Below are positions 19,985 through 32,810 of a stretch of DNA of 64,000 bases, one piece after another. The notes under the pieces were generated by a model that saw only the letters and a program-made list of their open reading frames with translations, did not search any database and was not told the origin of the DNA. Each line of letters begins with the position of its first letter. Position 1 is the stretch's first letter. Source of the DNA: Mycobacterium shimoidei (GTDB lineage: Bacteria; Actinomycetota; Actinomycetes; Mycobacteriales; Mycobacteriaceae); the NCBI GenBank assembly GCA_002101905.1, contig LQPU01000032.1:1-64000 (forward strand), in the 5' to 3' direction. A program made the translations under genes and the position numbers.

Positions 19985-22468
19985 TTACCAGTATTTCGTG
20001 GACCCGTCGGGACCGGCCGAGGTGCTGACTAACTTGGCGAAACAGTGCTCGTTGTCGAAACCCTGTTGTTGGCACCAAACATTCGCCTCGTCCGGGCCTG
20101 GGAAGGTCGCTGCGGCCACCGTGACCCACCACCCTGGTTCGCTGAATACAGACCACTCGTTGCTCCAGAGCATGCGTACGTCGGTGAATCGCAGACGCAG
20201 CGCGAGGAATTCGTGGAGGATCGCGCAGTCGTCCCAGACCTTGCCGTCGGCCTCCAGCCCGGCGTGCTTGGAGCTGAGCTGTGCGAGCCAGTGCCCGTTG
20301 AGCTTGGTCATGATGAACGATCGGTCGCTGTCGGCCTGACTGCGCAATGCCTGTGAGCAGTTGCTACCGATGTCGGTCCCGGGCGGTGTGTACCCCGAGC
20401 CTGCCGTGGCCGACGGTGTCGTTCCCGGGTTCGTCGCTTGCTGCGCGCCGCCGCTCGGTCGTTCGCACTCGACCAGGATCCCGGGCTTCGCCGCAGCGCC
20501 TGCCGAGGAATCGACACCGGCCGAATCGGTCCCGAGGGTGTCTGGAAGTCGCCAGAACGCGCCCTGCGGGAATGTCAGCTCGACGGTGGTGCCGCCACCG
20601 CCGGAACCAGACGCTGGGGCAATGCCTATCGGATTCGAGCTGAAATCAAATGTGCCGGAAGCGATCACGCCACTGTCGTCGTGAATTGTGATGGAGGTGC
20701 CGGCGGCGCCGAGGACGTCGCCGCCTGGGCATGTTGCCGTCACCTTCAGGGTGACCACGAGCCCACCGCTGGCAGTGCGGAACGTCTGCGGGGTGAAGAT
20801 GGGTGCGCTGCCGCAGCGAGTGTAGTAGCCACCGCCGTTCTGCTCTGCGGGCCCGGCGGTGTGACCCGCGCTGGATCCGGGTTCCTGAGCCGCGCCGCCG
20901 GTCGCGCCGTATGCCGTGATGGAATCGCCGGTGACCACGACGAACTTGTCGCCCGCCGCGTAGAGATAGGCGGCCGTACGCTCTGTATTTTTCGGGTAGT
21001 AGCTCGCTCCAGCCGTCGGGATGGGCCCCTGCATTTTCCATTCGGGGTTCCCTGTAGCGGCATTGGTGGCGGTGATGGTGCCGTCGTCGGCGAGCGCGAT
21101 GACGCGGATACCGTCGCTGATCACGGCATCGGCGAACCGTGAACTCCACGGCGCGACCGTGCCATTCGGTCCAGTCCACACCGTCTGGCCGGTGCGGGTG
21201 TCATAGCCTTGTAGCGCACCCTTATCTGTCACGCCGACGGTGATGCGATCGGTCACCACAACGACGCGACTGATCCACGTCGCAGCGGACCAAGTCGATG
21301 TGCTCGCACCCGGGCGGTACAGGCGACCGCCGACCACGACCATCCCCGCCAGGTCGCGCGAGGTGATCGCTGGCTGTTGCTGCGTCGGTCCATCGGAGCC
21401 GTTCAGAGGATTCTCAAGGGCGGGCAATTCGGTGGTCGTCCCGTTCGGGTGCACAACCTCGTAACCGCTCGTCGTACGCTGACTATTCGAATCTACGGAG
21501 CCGACCAGACTGCCATCGGCAAGCACCTCACCGGCGCCGACGTTCTTGGATAGCAGATGCCCGTCGTCAGCAGACAGTACTACTTGGGTGCCGTTCCTCG
21601 ACGCACCGACCAGGCCGCGGCCCACCCTGATCCAAACGAAGCCCGGCCCCGACGAGATCGGTACATCCGGGGCCACGGACCAGACCTGATGGCCGACACC
21701 CTCGAGCTTTGTCACGCGCATCGCGGATCCATTAGCGTCGCTGCCGACTAGGTAGACAGCCCGGCCGTCGAAAGCCGCTTCCCCGTGGATGCCCTTCGGG
21801 ACAACCAAAGTGTTTGTCTCGGTGCCATTTCGTACGTCGATGAAGCCAAACCGCTCCTGATCATCCGTCGACTTGGAACATGCGATCAAGTGCCCGGCAA
21901 TCTGGGCCGGACACCTCGCCTCGACCTGTGTGGTCCATGGTTGTCCGGTGGCCATATTCACACCAGCCAGGACGTGTTTGCGCTGGCTGTCGTAATCGGA
22001 GCCGGGTAGTGAGATTGCGATGCCACCGTCGTCCACCAAGGCAGGTGGGAAGGCGATCATGCCGTCTCCGACTGCAGAGCTCAACGTGAACGCACTGGCA
22101 CCCAATTGATCGGCGGTCACTTTCCACGCCACCGACGGTGCCGTGGGGAATTCCCTGGTCAACTGACCAGGCACCGGCCCAGCCCCACCGTCCGATCCGC
22201 TGTGCGACCACCGCCAGACAACGACACCTGCCGCCACCAGTGTGATCACCGCGGCCACCACGCCGATTACCACAATGGGACCATGCGCCCCCTGCGGGCG
22301 ACCGGGCGTTCGTGGCGCCCAACCGCTTCCAGGCGCAGGATGCGCATGTGCCGAACCAGACGATTGGAACCATCCAGGTTCGGTCGCACGACGGTCGTCC
22401 GGCCGCTGATCGGGCCAGCCGGAACCGCCAGTACTGGGCATGGCTGGTATCCAATCAAAGGCGATCAC
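19985..22468 (-). CDS. Membrane-anchored beta-propeller-like protein, unknown function
   Basis: The protein has 827 residues from GTG 22468; an internal ATG nine codons later is equally possible, and neither has a clear ribosome site. Residues 1-60 are Pro/Gly-rich and probably cytoplasmic, followed by one membrane helix (IVVIGVVAAVITLVAAGVVVW). Residues about 100-520 read like PQQ/WD-type propeller blades with recurring xxxVxTGxxxW patterns (LQGYDTRTGQTVWTGPNG, ATNAATGNPEWKMQG, NMATGQPWTTQVEA). A linker leads to a domain with CGSAPIFTPQTF, CPGGDVLGAAGTSI, FDFSSNP and FPQGAFWRLP, and a Cys/Trp-rich C-terminus. Paired cysteines suggest an exported domain with disulfides. Codon use is more relaxed than in the emb genes. 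It occupies the slot where M. tuberculosis carries Rv3796-Rv3798. I cannot assign a function. Confidence 0.8.
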   Translation of the reverse strand: MIAFDWIPAMPSTGGSGWPDQRPDDRRATEPGWFQSSGSAHAHPAPGSGWAPRTPGRPQGAHGPIVVIGVVAAVITLVAAGVVVWRWSHSGSDGGAGPVPGQLTREFPTAPSVAWKVTADQLGASAFTLSSAVGDGMIAFPPALVDDGGIAISLPGSDYDSQRKHVLAGVNMATGQPWTTQVEARCPAQIAGHLIACSKSTDDQERFGFIDVRNGTETNTLVVPKGIHGEAAFDGRAVYLVGSDANGSAMRVTKLEGVGHQVWSVAPDVPISSGPGFVWIRVGRGLVGASRNGTQVVLSADDGHLLSKNVGAGEVLADGSLVGSVDSNSQRTTSGYEVVHPNGTTTELPALENPLNGSDGPTQQQPAITSRDLAGMVVVGGRLYRPGASTSTWSAATWISRVVVVTDRITVGVTDKGALQGYDTRTGQTVWTGPNGTVAPWSSRFADAVISDGIRVIALADDGTITATNAATGNPEWKMQGPIPTAGASYYPKNTERTAAYLYAAGDKFVVVTGDSITAYGATGGAAQEPGSSAGHTAGPAEQNGGGYYTRCGSAPIFTPQTFRTASGGLVVTLKVTATCPGGDVLGAAGTSITIHDDSGVIASGTFDFSSNPIGIAPASGSGGGGTTVELTFPQGAFWRLPDTLGTDSAGVDSSAGAAAKPGILVECERPSGGAQQATNPGTTPSATAGSGYTPPGTDIGSNCSQALRSQADSDRSFIMTKLNGHWLAQLSSKHAGLEADGKVWDDCAILHEFLALRLRFTDVRMLWSNEWSVFSEPGWWVTVAAATFPGPDEANVWCQQQGFDNEHCFAKLVSTSAGPDGSTKYW

Positions 22469-22562
22469 GAACTACCATCGTTCGTTCGGCCGACACCCAC
22501 CTACTTGGAGATGAGTCTGTGATTACGTCAGGGCATTTGTGTGGGCCGCGGCTGGGTTTCCC

Positions 22563-22622
22563 GCGAGCGGGCGCAGTTGTACGCAGTTACCCGGCGTGTC
22601 GCGTACAAACACGCCCGCTCGC
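22563..22622. terminator. Nested inverted repeat between accD4 and the propeller gene
   Basis: The outer arms GCGAGCGGGCG (22563-22573) and CGCCCGCTCGC (22612-22622) are perfectly complementary over 11 bp. The inner arms TTGTACGC (22577-22584) and GCGTACAA (22601-22608) are complementary over 8 bp, separated from the outer stem by a 3x3 internal loop. It lies 41 bp after the accD4 stop codon and upstream of the 827-residue gene on the same strand. It is most simply a strong terminator for the fadD32-pks13-accD4 operon. No U-tract follows, so an RNA-stability or attenuation role is also possible. Confidence 0.6.
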
Positions 22623-22662
22623 CGACAACGAGGGCGCCCGCGCGCGCCAAAAAGAGAGAAAA

Positions 22663-24216
22663 CTAGATCGGGGTGAGGCCGTGCTTGCGCTGGACTCGGT
22701 CGAGTTTTTGCTTGTCGCGCAACAGCTTCAACGACTTGCGTAGCAGCAGACGGGTTTCGTGCGGCTGGATCACCCCGTCGATGTAGCCACGCTCGGCGGC
22801 AATCCACGGGATCGCCATATTCAGGTTGTAGCCCTCGATGAATTGCCGCTTGACCTCCTGTGCCTCGGGCGCATTCGGGTCGGGGAAACGTTTCATCAGC
22901 AGCTGCGCGGCCCCGTCGGCGCCGATCACCGCGATGCGCGCGGTCGGCCAGGCGAAGTTCAGGTCGGCGGACAGCTGCTTGGAGCCCATCACCGCGTACG
23001 CGCCGCCGTAAGACTTGCGGATGGTGATCGTCACCTTCGGCACGTCGGCTTCCACGACGGCGTTGAGGAACCGGCCACCGCGTTTGATGATGCCGCCCTT
23101 TTCCTGCTCGACGCCGGGCAGGAAGCCCGGGGTGTCGACCACGAAAACCAGTGGCAGGTTGTAGGAGTCGCAGAACCGGATGAATCCGGCGGCCTTGTCG
23201 GACGCCTCGTTGTCGATCGAGCCGGACAAGTGCATCGGCTGGTTGGCGATCACGCCGACCGGATGGCCGTCGACCCTCGCGAACGCGGTGATGATCGCCT
23301 GGCCGCGCTGCGCGGCGACGTCGAAGACATCGCCGTCGTCGAAGATCCGCAGCAGAATCTCGTGCATGTCGTAGGCGGTGTTGTCGTTGTCCGGCACGAT
23401 CGAGTCGAGCTCCAGATCGCTCGGCGTGATTTCCGGTTCCAGACCGGGGTTGACGATCGGCGGGTCGTCGAAAGTGTTGGCCGGCAGGAAGCTCAGATAG
23501 TCGCGAACATACTGGAACGCCGCGGCCTCGTCCTCGACGACCTGATCGATGTTGCCGTAGCGGGCCTGCGCGTCGGCGCCGCCGAGCTCGTCGAGGGTGA
23601 CGTCCTCGCCGGTGACGTCCTTGATGACGTCGGGCCCGGTGACGAACATGTAGCCCTGCCCGCGCACCGCCACCACCAGGTCGGTCTGGATCGGCGAATA
23701 CACCGCTCCCCCGGCGCATTTGCCCAAAATGATCGAGATCTCCGGCACCAGGCCGCGCAGCAGCTCGTGGCGGCGGCCCAGCTCGGCGTACCAGGCCAGC
23801 GAGGTGACCGCGTCCTGGATTCGGGCGCCAGCGGAGTCGTTGATGCCGATGATCGGGCAGCCGACCATCGCGCACCATTCCATCAGCTTGGCGACCTTGC
23901 GGCCGAACATCTCGCCGACGGAACCCTGAAACACGGTCTGGTCGTGGCTGAACACCGCCACCGGCCGGCCGTTGATGCGGGCGTGCCCGGTGACGACCCC
24001 GTCGCCGTAGAGCGCGTTGGGGTCACCGGGTGTCTTGCACAGCGCGCCGATCTCCAGGAAGCTGCCCGGGTCGACCAGCGCATGGATGCGGGCGCGGGCG
24101 CTCGGGATGCCCTTCTTGTCCCGCCGAGCGATGGCCTTGGGATCACCGGGTTCTTTGGCCAGTTCCAGCTTTTCGTGCAGTTCGGCCAGCAGCTCCGCGG
24201 TGGTCTTGGTGGTCAC
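22663..24216 (-). CDS. accD4: Long-chain acyl-CoA carboxylase beta subunit
   Basis: The 517-residue biotin-dependent carboxyltransferase works with AccA3, AccD5 and AccE5 to carboxylate the long acyl-CoA used by Pks13 in mycolic acid condensation. N- and C-terminal crotonase-fold halves are visible: the N half has [33 protein letters not shown] and [11 protein letters not shown]; the C half has [34 protein letters not shown] and [14 protein letters not shown]. The start overlaps the pks13 stop by four bases (ATGA), so the two are translationally coupled. The length is near the 522 residues of M. tuberculosis. Confidence 0.96.
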   Translation of the reverse strand: MTTKTTAELLAELHEKLELAKEPGDPKAIARRDKKGIPSARARIHALVDPGSFLEIGALCKTPGDPNALYGDGVVTGHARINGRPVAVFSHDQTVFQGSVGEMFGRKVAKLMEWCAMVGCPIIGINDSAGARIQDAVTSLAWYAELGRRHELLRGLVPEISIILGKCAGGAVYSPIQTDLVVAVRGQGYMFVTGPDVIKDVTGEDVTLDELGGADAQARYGNIDQVVEDEAAAFQYVRDYLSFLPANTFDDPPIVNPGLEPEITPSDLELDSIVPDNDNTAYDMHEILLRIFDDGDVFDVAAQRGQAIITAFARVDGHPVGVIANQPMHLSGSIDNEASDKAAGFIRFCDSYNLPLVFVVDTPGFLPGVEQEKGGIIKRGGRFLNAVVEADVPKVTITIRKSYGGAYAVMGSKQLSADLNFAWPTARIAVIGADGAAQLLMKRFPDPNAPEAQEVKRQFIEGYNLNMAIPWIAAERGYIDGVIQPHETRLLLRKSLKLLRDKQKLDRVQRKHGLTPI

Positions 24217-27200
24217 TTACTCTCGCTCTCGCCTTGGATCTTGTTGAGCGCCTGCGTCATATGAGCGCCGACCTTGGCGATGATCGGCTCGTCGATGGCC
24301 TGGATGTGCTCGCCGCCGATCGGCACGATCTCCAAGTCCGACACGTACTCGCCCCAGCCGCCGTCGGGTTTGCGGGTGGCGTAGCGCGGTTCGAACATGA
24401 TCGCGTCGTCGTGGTAGCGGTCGGCCATGTAGAGGGTGACATGGCCGTCGTAGGGCTGGATTTGGGCGGTGTCGATGGCCCGGTTGTCCAGATACGACGT
24501 GCGCTGGTGTTCGATGATCCCGCCGGGGATCTGCACGCCGCTTTGCTTGACGGCCTCCAGCACCAACCGCACCTGACCCTCGTCGTCGAGTTGTTCCAGC
24601 TGCTCGTAAGGGATTTCGGGGATCTCGACGTTGAAGGTCCGCTCGGCGAAGCGGGCGTAGCGCTCCCAGCGCTTGCGGATCTCCTCCTTGGTCTGCGGGA
24701 TCTCCTCACCTGCGCGCACGGTGTCGATCAGCCCGACGAACGGCACGTCGCAGCCCTCTTGTTTGAGCCCGATCGCGCAGGCGTAGGCCAACACCCCGCC
24801 CAGCGACCAGCCGACCAGGATGAACGGCCCGTCGCCCTGCATCTCACGCAGTTTGGGCAGGTATTGGCGGGCCCGCTCTTCGATGGTGCCCTCGACGCGC
24901 TCGAAGCCGTACATCGGAGTGTCCGCCGGCAACCGGTTGAGCAGCGGCTCGTACACCACCGTCGAGCCGCCGGCGGGGTGGAAGACGAACACCGGTGGCT
25001 TGGTGGAACCTTCCGGTCTGGCCCGCAGGGTGCGCACGAACCCGTCGACCTGCCCGGCCTCAAGATACTCACGCACGGTGCTCGCCAACGTCTCGATGGT
25101 GTCGGCGGCCTTGACGTCGTCGGCGGTGATGGTGCCACCGGCGCGTTCGGAAAGCCGCTGCGCCATCTTCTCCGCGGCGGCGTCGTCGAGCTTGGGCAGC
25201 GGGTTGAAGATGCCACCCGGGGACTTGCCGGTGACGATCGCCCAGGTGGCGAACGTGACCCGCTCGGCGGCATCACGTGGCGGCACGTCGGCACCCAACG
25301 CCTCGGTGATGGCCTGCTGGTTGAGCGCCTGAGCGGCCGCTGCCAGATTCGGTTGCGCCGCCGGGCCTTCCGGGTTGGTCGGCGGCGGCGGGATCGGCAC
25401 GTCGGAGGCCGGTGGTGCTTGCGGGTCAGGCGCGGGCGCGGCCACGCTGGCCGGCGTAGCGCCGGACAACAGCGCCGCCTGCTCCTTGGCGATCTCCTCG
25501 GCGGTCTTAGTCTTCTGGTGCTCGTGCAGAGCCTGCACCTCGTCGCGATGCTCGAGCGCGTACTTGATCAGTTCCTCGACGTTGTAGAGGTTGGCGTCGC
25601 GCACCGCCTGCAATTGGATTGGTGGCAGGTCGAAGTCGTACTCGACGCGGTTCTTGATCCGCACTGCCATCATCGAGTCCAGCCCGAGTTCGATCAGCGG
25701 CACCTCCCACGGCAGGTCTTCGGGCTCGTAGCCCATCGCCATCGACACGATGGTGGCCAGCCGCTCGCGCACCGTCTCGCCGGAATCCGGTGACCAGCGC
25801 TGCAATCCGCCTACCTGGCGGGCAGTGAGGCTGTCCTGCACCGGCTCGTCGGCTTCGGAGGCTTCCTCGGCGGCCGGGGCCTGCGTCGGTGCCGCGGTGA
25901 CGGGCGCGGCGACGGCCGCACCGGCGCCGACGGCCGTAGGCAACACCGCCGCCTGCCCGGACCGCGACACCAGCGCGTCGTAGACCAGCGTGAAGGACTC
26001 GTCGATGCGGGCGTGCACCTGGACCGACGCCCCGCCGGGGTGCCGGGTCAGCGTGGTCACCAGCCGGGCGCCGTCGGCGGGCACCGCCCGCTGCTCCGAA
26101 GCGACCAGCTGCGCATCCGAAAGCACTTGCGACGCCGCGGCCTTCACCAGCGCAGCCAGATCGGTTTCACCACGCGGCGCGTACTCCCAAACGTGGCGGC
26201 CGTCGGGCATCGCGACGTGGGTGCCGGGCATGATCACCGACCCGTCGCCGGCGAAGTGCGCGTCGAGCCAGTGCTCCTTGCGGCGGAACCGGGTCGGCGG
26301 GATGTTGGCGTAGTCCTCGGGACCGCTCGCACGGCTGAACAGTGTCCAGATGTCGAGGTCGTGGCCGTAGACGAACAGCTGAGCCATCGCCGTGGTCATC
26401 GCGTCGACGTCGTCTTGCTTACGGGCCAAGGTCGCAATCAGTTGCGCGTCAGGCAATCCCGCGGCAGCGGTGGTCAACCCCACCTGCATCAGCGCCACCG
26501 GGTTGGGCGCGAGCTCCAAGAACGTGGTGTGTCCGGCGTCGACGGCGTTGCGCACACCCTGGGTGAAGTAGACCGAGTGCCGCAGACCCTTCTTCCAGTA
26601 ATCCACGTCGTGGATCGGCTCACCGCCCGGCCGGATGTAGCTGCCGTCGTGCACGGTGGAGAAGTAGCCGCACTGCAGCGGCATGGGCTCGATGCCTTGC
26701 AGCTCCGCGGTGAACTCGCCCAGCAGTGGATCCATCTGCGCGGTGTGGCTGGGGCCCTTGGTTTGGAACTTGCGGGCGAACCGGCCCTCGGCTTCACAGC
26801 GGGCGATGATCGCGTCGACCTGTTCGGGCGGCCCGCCGATCACGGTCTGGGTCGGCGCAGCGTAGACGCAGACCTCCAGATCGGGGAAGTCGGCGAAGAC
26901 CGTCTTGATCTCGTCGGCGGAGTACTCCACCAGCGCCATCAGCCGGATGTACTCGCCGAACAGCATCGCCTCGCCCTCGCCCATCAGCCGGGCGCGCGGG
27001 ACGATGATCCGGACCGTGTCGCGCAGCGAGAGCCCGCCGGCGAAGTACGCGGCGCCCGGCTCGCCCAGCGACTGGCCGATCACCGCAGCGGGTTTGGCGC
27101 CGTGCGCTTTGAGCAGCTCGCCGAGCGCGATCTGGATGGCGAAGATCACCAGCTGGACGGCTTCGATGGGGTATTCGACGGTGTCGTCGGTGTAGTCCAC

Positions 27201-29501
27201 CGAGTCGTCGAGGATCATCTCGAGAATCGAGACCCCGCGCTCGTCTTGGATCAGCGCGTCGATCTTGTCGATCCACTCGGCGAAGATCGGATCGCGCAGA
27301 TACAGGTTCTTGCCCATCTTGCGGTGCTGGGCGCCGAAGCCCGCCAGCACCCACACCGGGCCGTTGGCCACCGGCCCGTCGGCGGAGAACACGTTGGGTC
27401 TCTGCTTGCCTTCGGCGATGGCGCGCAGGCCCTTGATCGCTTCCTCGTGGTCACGGGCCAGCACCACCGAACGCGAGCGGCCGTGGTTGCGCCGCGACAG
27501 CGCCCGGCCGATCGACTCCAGCGACGATGCCTGTCCCTCAGGGCTTTCCATCCAATCGGCCAGCTCGGCGGCGGCGGCCTTCTTGCGGGACGTCAAGAAC
27601 GCCGACACGGCCAGCGGCACTAATGGGGCCGGAGCCTCTTGCTCGGCAAGCTCTTTCAGCGCGGCCTCTTTGAGCCGCTTGGCTTCCTCGGTCATGCCGG
27701 GCAGTTCGTATTCCGGCTCCGCGGCCGCCGGCGCGTGCTCGTCATCCCCGGATTCGGCGAACTCGCCGTACTCGTCGAAGCGGACATGCCCGTCGTGCTG
27801 CTCGGCAGGAGTTTCGGCAGGCTGGGCTTGCGGCTCCGGCTCGGCCTCGCGTTCGACGACGTCACGCGGCAGCACCTCGCGCAACACCACATGCGCGTTG
27901 GCGCCGCCGAAGCCGAAGCTCGACACCCCGGCCACCGCGTAGCCGCCGTAGCGTGGCCAGTCGGCCACCGTGTCAAGGACTTTCAGATGCGCGGCGTCGA
28001 AGTCGATGTAGGGGTTGGGCCCGGCGTAGTTGATCGACGGCGGCAGCTTGTCGTGCTGCAGCGCAAGCACCGTCTTGACCAGGCTGGCCGCGCCGGCCGC
28101 CGACTCCATGTGTCCGACGTTGGTTTTGATCGCGCCGAGCAGGGCCGGCTTGTCGGCCGGCCGGCCGCGGCCGACCACCCGGCCCAGCGCCTGGGCCTCG
28201 ATCGGGTCGCCGAGAACCGTTCCGGTGCCGTGGGCTTCGATGTAGTCGACGGTGCGCGGGTTGATGCCGGCGTCCTTGTAGGCGCGGCGCAGCACGTCGG
28301 CCTGGGCGTCGGGGTTGGGCGCAATCAGGCCGTTGGACCGGCCGTCGTGGTTGACCGCGCTGCCGGCGATCACCGCCAGAATCTGGTCGCCGTCGCGGCG
28401 GGCGTCGTCGACCCGCTTGAGCACCAGCATGGCGCCGCCCTCCGAGCGGGTGTAGCCGTCGGCGTCGGCAGAGAACGACTTGATCCGGCCGTCCGGCGCC
28501 AACACCTCACCGATCTCGTCGAAACCGAGGGTGACCGCCGGGGTGATCAGCGCGTTGACGCCGCCGGCCAGCGCGACGTCGCATTCACCGCTGCGCAGCG
28601 CCTGCACGGCCTGGTGCGTGGCGACCAGCGAGCTCGAACACGCGGTGTCCACCGCCACCGACGGGCCGTGGAAGTCATAGAAGTACGAAACCCGGTTGGC
28701 CACAATCGAACTTGCCGTACCGGTGATCGCGTACGGGTGCGCGACGGTCGGGTCCGACATCGCCAGGAAGCTGTAGTCGTTGACCGAGGTACCGATATAC
28801 ACGCCGACGGATCCGCCGCGCAGGCTCGACGCCGGAATGCGGGCGTGCTCGAGCGCCTCCCAGGTCAGCTCCAGCGCCATCCGCTGCTGCGGGTCGATGT
28901 TGTCGGCTTCGGTCTTGGACAGCGCGAAGAACTCCGAGTCGAAACCCTTGATGTCCTTCAGATAACCGCCGCGGGTGCGGGCCTTTTTGATCCGCTCGGC
29001 CAGCCGCGGCTCGGCCATGAACTCCGACCAGCGGCCCTCGGGCAGGTCGGTGATCGCGTCGCGGCCTTCCAGCAGCGCCTGCCAGGTCTCCTCCGGAGTG
29101 TTCATGTCGCCGGGCAACCGGGTGGACACGCCCACCACCGCGATGTCGACGCGGTCCACCGGACCGCTTCGCGTCCAGTCGATGTCGTCGGCCTCGTCGC
29201 CGGCGACTTCGGGGTCGCCCTCGACGATCCAGGTGGACAGCGTCTCGATGGTCGGATGCTCGAAGGCGGCCGCGATCGACACCGTGACGCCGGTGCGGTC
29301 CTCGATGTCGGCGGCCATCGCCACCGCGTCGCGCGACGACAGACCCAGTTCCACCATCGGGGTGGCCTCGTCGATCGCGTCCGGCGACTGCCCAGTGGCT
29401 TTGGCGATCCACTCGCGCATCCACTGGCGCACTTCGGCGACAGTCATGTCGGTACGAGCCGACTTGGCAGGGGCGTCGGCAGGAGCTTCTGTATCAGTCA
29501 T
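24213..29501 (-). CDS. pks13: Mycolic acid condensing polyketide synthase Pks13
   Basis: The 1762-residue protein performs the final Claisen-type condensation joining the meromycolic and alpha chains, followed by transfer to trehalose. The domain order is visible: an N-terminal ACP with the phosphopantetheine Ser55 in ELGLSSRD; a ketosynthase with Cys near 288 in DTACSSSL, plus EAHGTGT and [13 protein letters not shown]; an acyltransferase with GQSLGEPG, the unusual GQS form of carboxyacyl-specific Pks13; a second ACP with LGLDSMMAV; and a C-terminal thioesterase with [11 protein letters not shown]. The interdomain linkers are Pro/Ala-rich. The gene follows fadD32 by 11 bp and overlaps accD4, giving one operon. 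Confidence 0.97.
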   Translation of the reverse strand: MTDTEAPADAPAKSARTDMTVAEVRQWMREWIAKATGQSPDAIDEATPMVELGLSSRDAVAMAADIEDRTGVTVSIAAAFEHPTIETLSTWIVEGDPEVAGDEADDIDWTRSGPVDRVDIAVVGVSTRLPGDMNTPEETWQALLEGRDAITDLPEGRWSEFMAEPRLAERIKKARTRGGYLKDIKGFDSEFFALSKTEADNIDPQQRMALELTWEALEHARIPASSLRGGSVGVYIGTSVNDYSFLAMSDPTVAHPYAITGTASSIVANRVSYFYDFHGPSVAVDTACSSSLVATHQAVQALRSGECDVALAGGVNALITPAVTLGFDEIGEVLAPDGRIKSFSADADGYTRSEGGAMLVLKRVDDARRDGDQILAVIAGSAVNHDGRSNGLIAPNPDAQADVLRRAYKDAGINPRTVDYIEAHGTGTVLGDPIEAQALGRVVGRGRPADKPALLGAIKTNVGHMESAAGAASLVKTVLALQHDKLPPSINYAGPNPYIDFDAAHLKVLDTVADWPRYGGYAVAGVSSFGFGGANAHVVLREVLPRDVVEREAEPEPQAQPAETPAEQHDGHVRFDEYGEFAESGDDEHAPAAAEPEYELPGMTEEAKRLKEAALKELAEQEAPAPLVPLAVSAFLTSRKKAAAAELADWMESPEGQASSLESIGRALSRRNHGRSRSVVLARDHEEAIKGLRAIAEGKQRPNVFSADGPVANGPVWVLAGFGAQHRKMGKNLYLRDPIFAEWIDKIDALIQDERGVSILEMILDDSVDYTDDTVEYPIEAVQLVIFAIQIALGELLKAHGAKPAAVIGQSLGEPGAAYFAGGLSLRDTVRIIVPRARLMGEGEAMLFGEYIRLMALVEYSADEIKTVFADFPDLEVCVYAAPTQTVIGGPPEQVDAIIARCEAEGRFARKFQTKGPSHTAQMDPLLGEFTAELQGIEPMPLQCGYFSTVHDGSYIRPGGEPIHDVDYWKKGLRHSVYFTQGVRNAVDAGHTTFLELAPNPVALMQVGLTTAAAGLPDAQLIATLARKQDDVDAMTTAMAQLFVYGHDLDIWTLFSRASGPEDYANIPPTRFRRKEHWLDAHFAGDGSVIMPGTHVAMPDGRHVWEYAPRGETDLAALVKAAASQVLSDAQLVASEQRAVPADGARLVTTLTRHPGGASVQVHARIDESFTLVYDALVSRSGQAAVLPTAVGAGAAVAAPVTAAPTQAPAAEEASEADEPVQDSLTARQVGGLQRWSPDSGETVRERLATIVSMAMGYEPEDLPWEVPLIELGLDSMMAVRIKNRVEYDFDLPPIQLQAVRDANLYNVEELIKYALEHRDEVQALHEHQKTKTAEEIAKEQAALLSGATPASVAAPAPDPQAPPASDVPIPPPPTNPEGPAAQPNLAAAAQALNQQAITEALGADVPPRDAAERVTFATWAIVTGKSPGGIFNPLPKLDDAAAEKMAQRLSERAGGTITADDVKAADTIETLASTVREYLEAGQVDGFVRTLRARPEGSTKPPVFVFHPAGGSTVVYEPLLNRLPADTPMYGFERVEGTIEERARQYLPKLREMQGDGPFILVGWSLGGVLAYACAIGLKQEGCDVPFVGLIDTVRAGEEIPQTKEEIRKRWERYARFAERTFNVEIPEIPYEQLEQLDDEGQVRLVLEAVKQSGVQIPGGIIEHQRTSYLDNRAIDTAQIQPYDGHVTLYMADRYHDDAIMFEPRYATRKPDGGWGEYVSDLEIVPIGGEHIQAIDEPIIAKVGAHMTQALNKIQGESESK

Positions 29502-29512
29502 AGTCGTCGGGG

Positions 29513-31408
<1,896 letters not shown>

Positions 31409-31689
31409 CGGCACTGTCTCCTGTCAACCACGCGTCTTGGGCTAAGTGTGCGAGCTCCGCGGACGCTTTCCACCGGACGTCGGTCGCCGGCCCGGCCGGC
31501 GTGTCCTGCCTGCACCGTGTGTTGCGAGCGCCAAACCTCACAGATGCTACAGAAACACGATCGCAGCCGACCGCAACCGCATCGACCCGGCAGGCCGATC
31601 GGAGCTCTTCTTAGTTATCTCTTAATGTTAAGGGTCAGTGCGCTGCGGACCAAATCAAAATGCACCGCTTATCAGAACCGTTATGTCGG
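31409..31689. promoter_or_regulatory. fadD32 upstream region
   Basis: This 281-bp stretch between fadD32 and the Rv3802c-type gene holds no gene. It must contain the minus-strand promoter of the fadD32-pks13-accD4 operon. An AT-rich patch around 31610-31635 includes the short inverted repeat CTTAA-TG-TTAAG at 31621-31632, a candidate promoter or operator element. I see no match to a named regulator. Confidence 0.4.
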
Positions 31690-32709
31690 TCATCCGTGCT
31701 TGGGATGCGGCGCGTTCTTGATCAGCTCGCGCGCCCAGTTCAGCGTCCACTCGGTGGCCGGCTGGCCGTCCAAGCTCCAGAACTGGGTGGTGTTGTACAG
31801 CGCATGCACCGGTTGCCCCGCGCCGCCGGCCAAAGTGTCCAGCGTCTTGGGCAGGTTGACGATGCTGAAAGCCTCTTGCGGTGCGGCACAGATCAAGTCG
31901 CCCTGTCCGCAGATCTCGTAGGTCCGGTCATTGAGGTCACCGAAGCCGCCGGGCCGCGGGCCGGTCATCGTCAGGCCCATGCCAGACAGCACCGGAACCT
32001 CGTGCAGGGTGATCTCGGCGCCCTGGCCCGGCGGGTTGGGCCCGATGTCCTTGCCCACACCTGGTTGGCGACGACCGTCAGCGATCAACGTCACACCCAG
32101 GACCAGGTCGGCATCGACCGGCCCGCGCCCGTTTCCGATGTCGCTGGCGATGTCGCCGGCGATCACCGCACCCTGCGAAAAGCCGATCAACACATAGCTG
32201 GTCAACGGGCATCTTTCGTTCATGTCGGTCAGCGCTTTGACCGCCGCCCGGGTGCCTTCTTTGCGGCTGTCGTTGTAGGACATCTGCTTGTCGTTGGACA
32301 GCGGATTGTGGAACTCAGCCGTGTAGGGAACCGTGTAATCCTCGAGCCGGCTGCTGTCGAATTCCTGGCTGAGCGGCCGGGTGACGTTGAGCAACAACGC
32401 GTTCGGGAATTGGACCGGGTTCAGCGGATTGTCCTGCGGCGAGGACTCCCAGGTGCCGGGAATCGACAGCAGCTGCACATCCGGGCAGCTGGCGTCCTGG
32501 AAGGCCGGTCGCGGCTTGTGCGGGCGGGCCGGGCTGCTGGTCGGCGGCACGATGCTCGGCGGCACCGCGCTGGGCGGCGTTTTCGGCTGGCGCAGATACA
32601 TCACCACGAAAAGCAGCACTAACGCCACGACCAGTGCGACCGACGCGGCCGCGATCAGTCCCAGAATGCGGCGACGTCTCCGGCGCGCATTAGCAGCCTT
32701 TTTAACCAT
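31690..32709 (-). CDS. Cutinase-like envelope lipase/thioesterase (Rv3802c type)
   Basis: This 339-residue exported serine esterase has a basic start ([13 protein letters not shown]), one hydrophobic signal-anchor, a Pro-rich linker, and a cutinase-like alpha/beta-hydrolase domain. The nucleophile elbow is [19 protein letters not shown], with later conserved blocks [18 protein letters not shown] and [11 protein letters not shown] that bear the Asp, and GQPVHALY the His. The M. tuberculosis homologue is essential, has thioesterase and phospholipase activity, and is thought to adjust mycolate levels in the envelope. Start ATG 32709 is preceded by AGGAG only 2 nt away; it is chosen by similarity. 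A longer form from 32763 is possible. Confidence 0.92.
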   Translation of the reverse strand: MVKKAANARRRRRRILGLIAAASVALVVALVLLFVVMYLRQPKTPPSAVPPSIVPPTSSPARPHKPRPAFQDASCPDVQLLSIPGTWESSPQDNPLNPVQFPNALLLNVTRPLSQEFDSSRLEDYTVPYTAEFHNPLSNDKQMSYNDSRKEGTRAAVKALTDMNERCPLTSYVLIGFSQGAVIAGDIASDIGNGRGPVDADLVLGVTLIADGRRQPGVGKDIGPNPPGQGAEITLHEVPVLSGMGLTMTGPRPGGFGDLNDRTYEICGQGDLICAAPQEAFSIVNLPKTLDTLAGGAGQPVHALYNTTQFWSLDGQPATEWTLNWARELIKNAPHPKHG

Positions 32710-32810
32710 GTCTCCTGCTGGCAGAGTCATTCGCAGTCGACGGCCGTGCACCGGCCGTCGCACCCTGCTTCACGGTACCGGGCTGCAAGGCACCGGCGCC
32801 GATGACGGCG

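Noticed and set aside
22759..24264. About 500-codon plus-strand frame opposite accD4
   Set aside because: It is antisense to a well-conserved enzyme with correct codon bias on the minus strand; the antisense translation is an arginine/valine-rich shadow.
26013..27623. Long plus-strand frame opposite pks13
   Set aside because: Same reason: antisense shadow of conserved polyketide synthase domains in GC-rich DNA.
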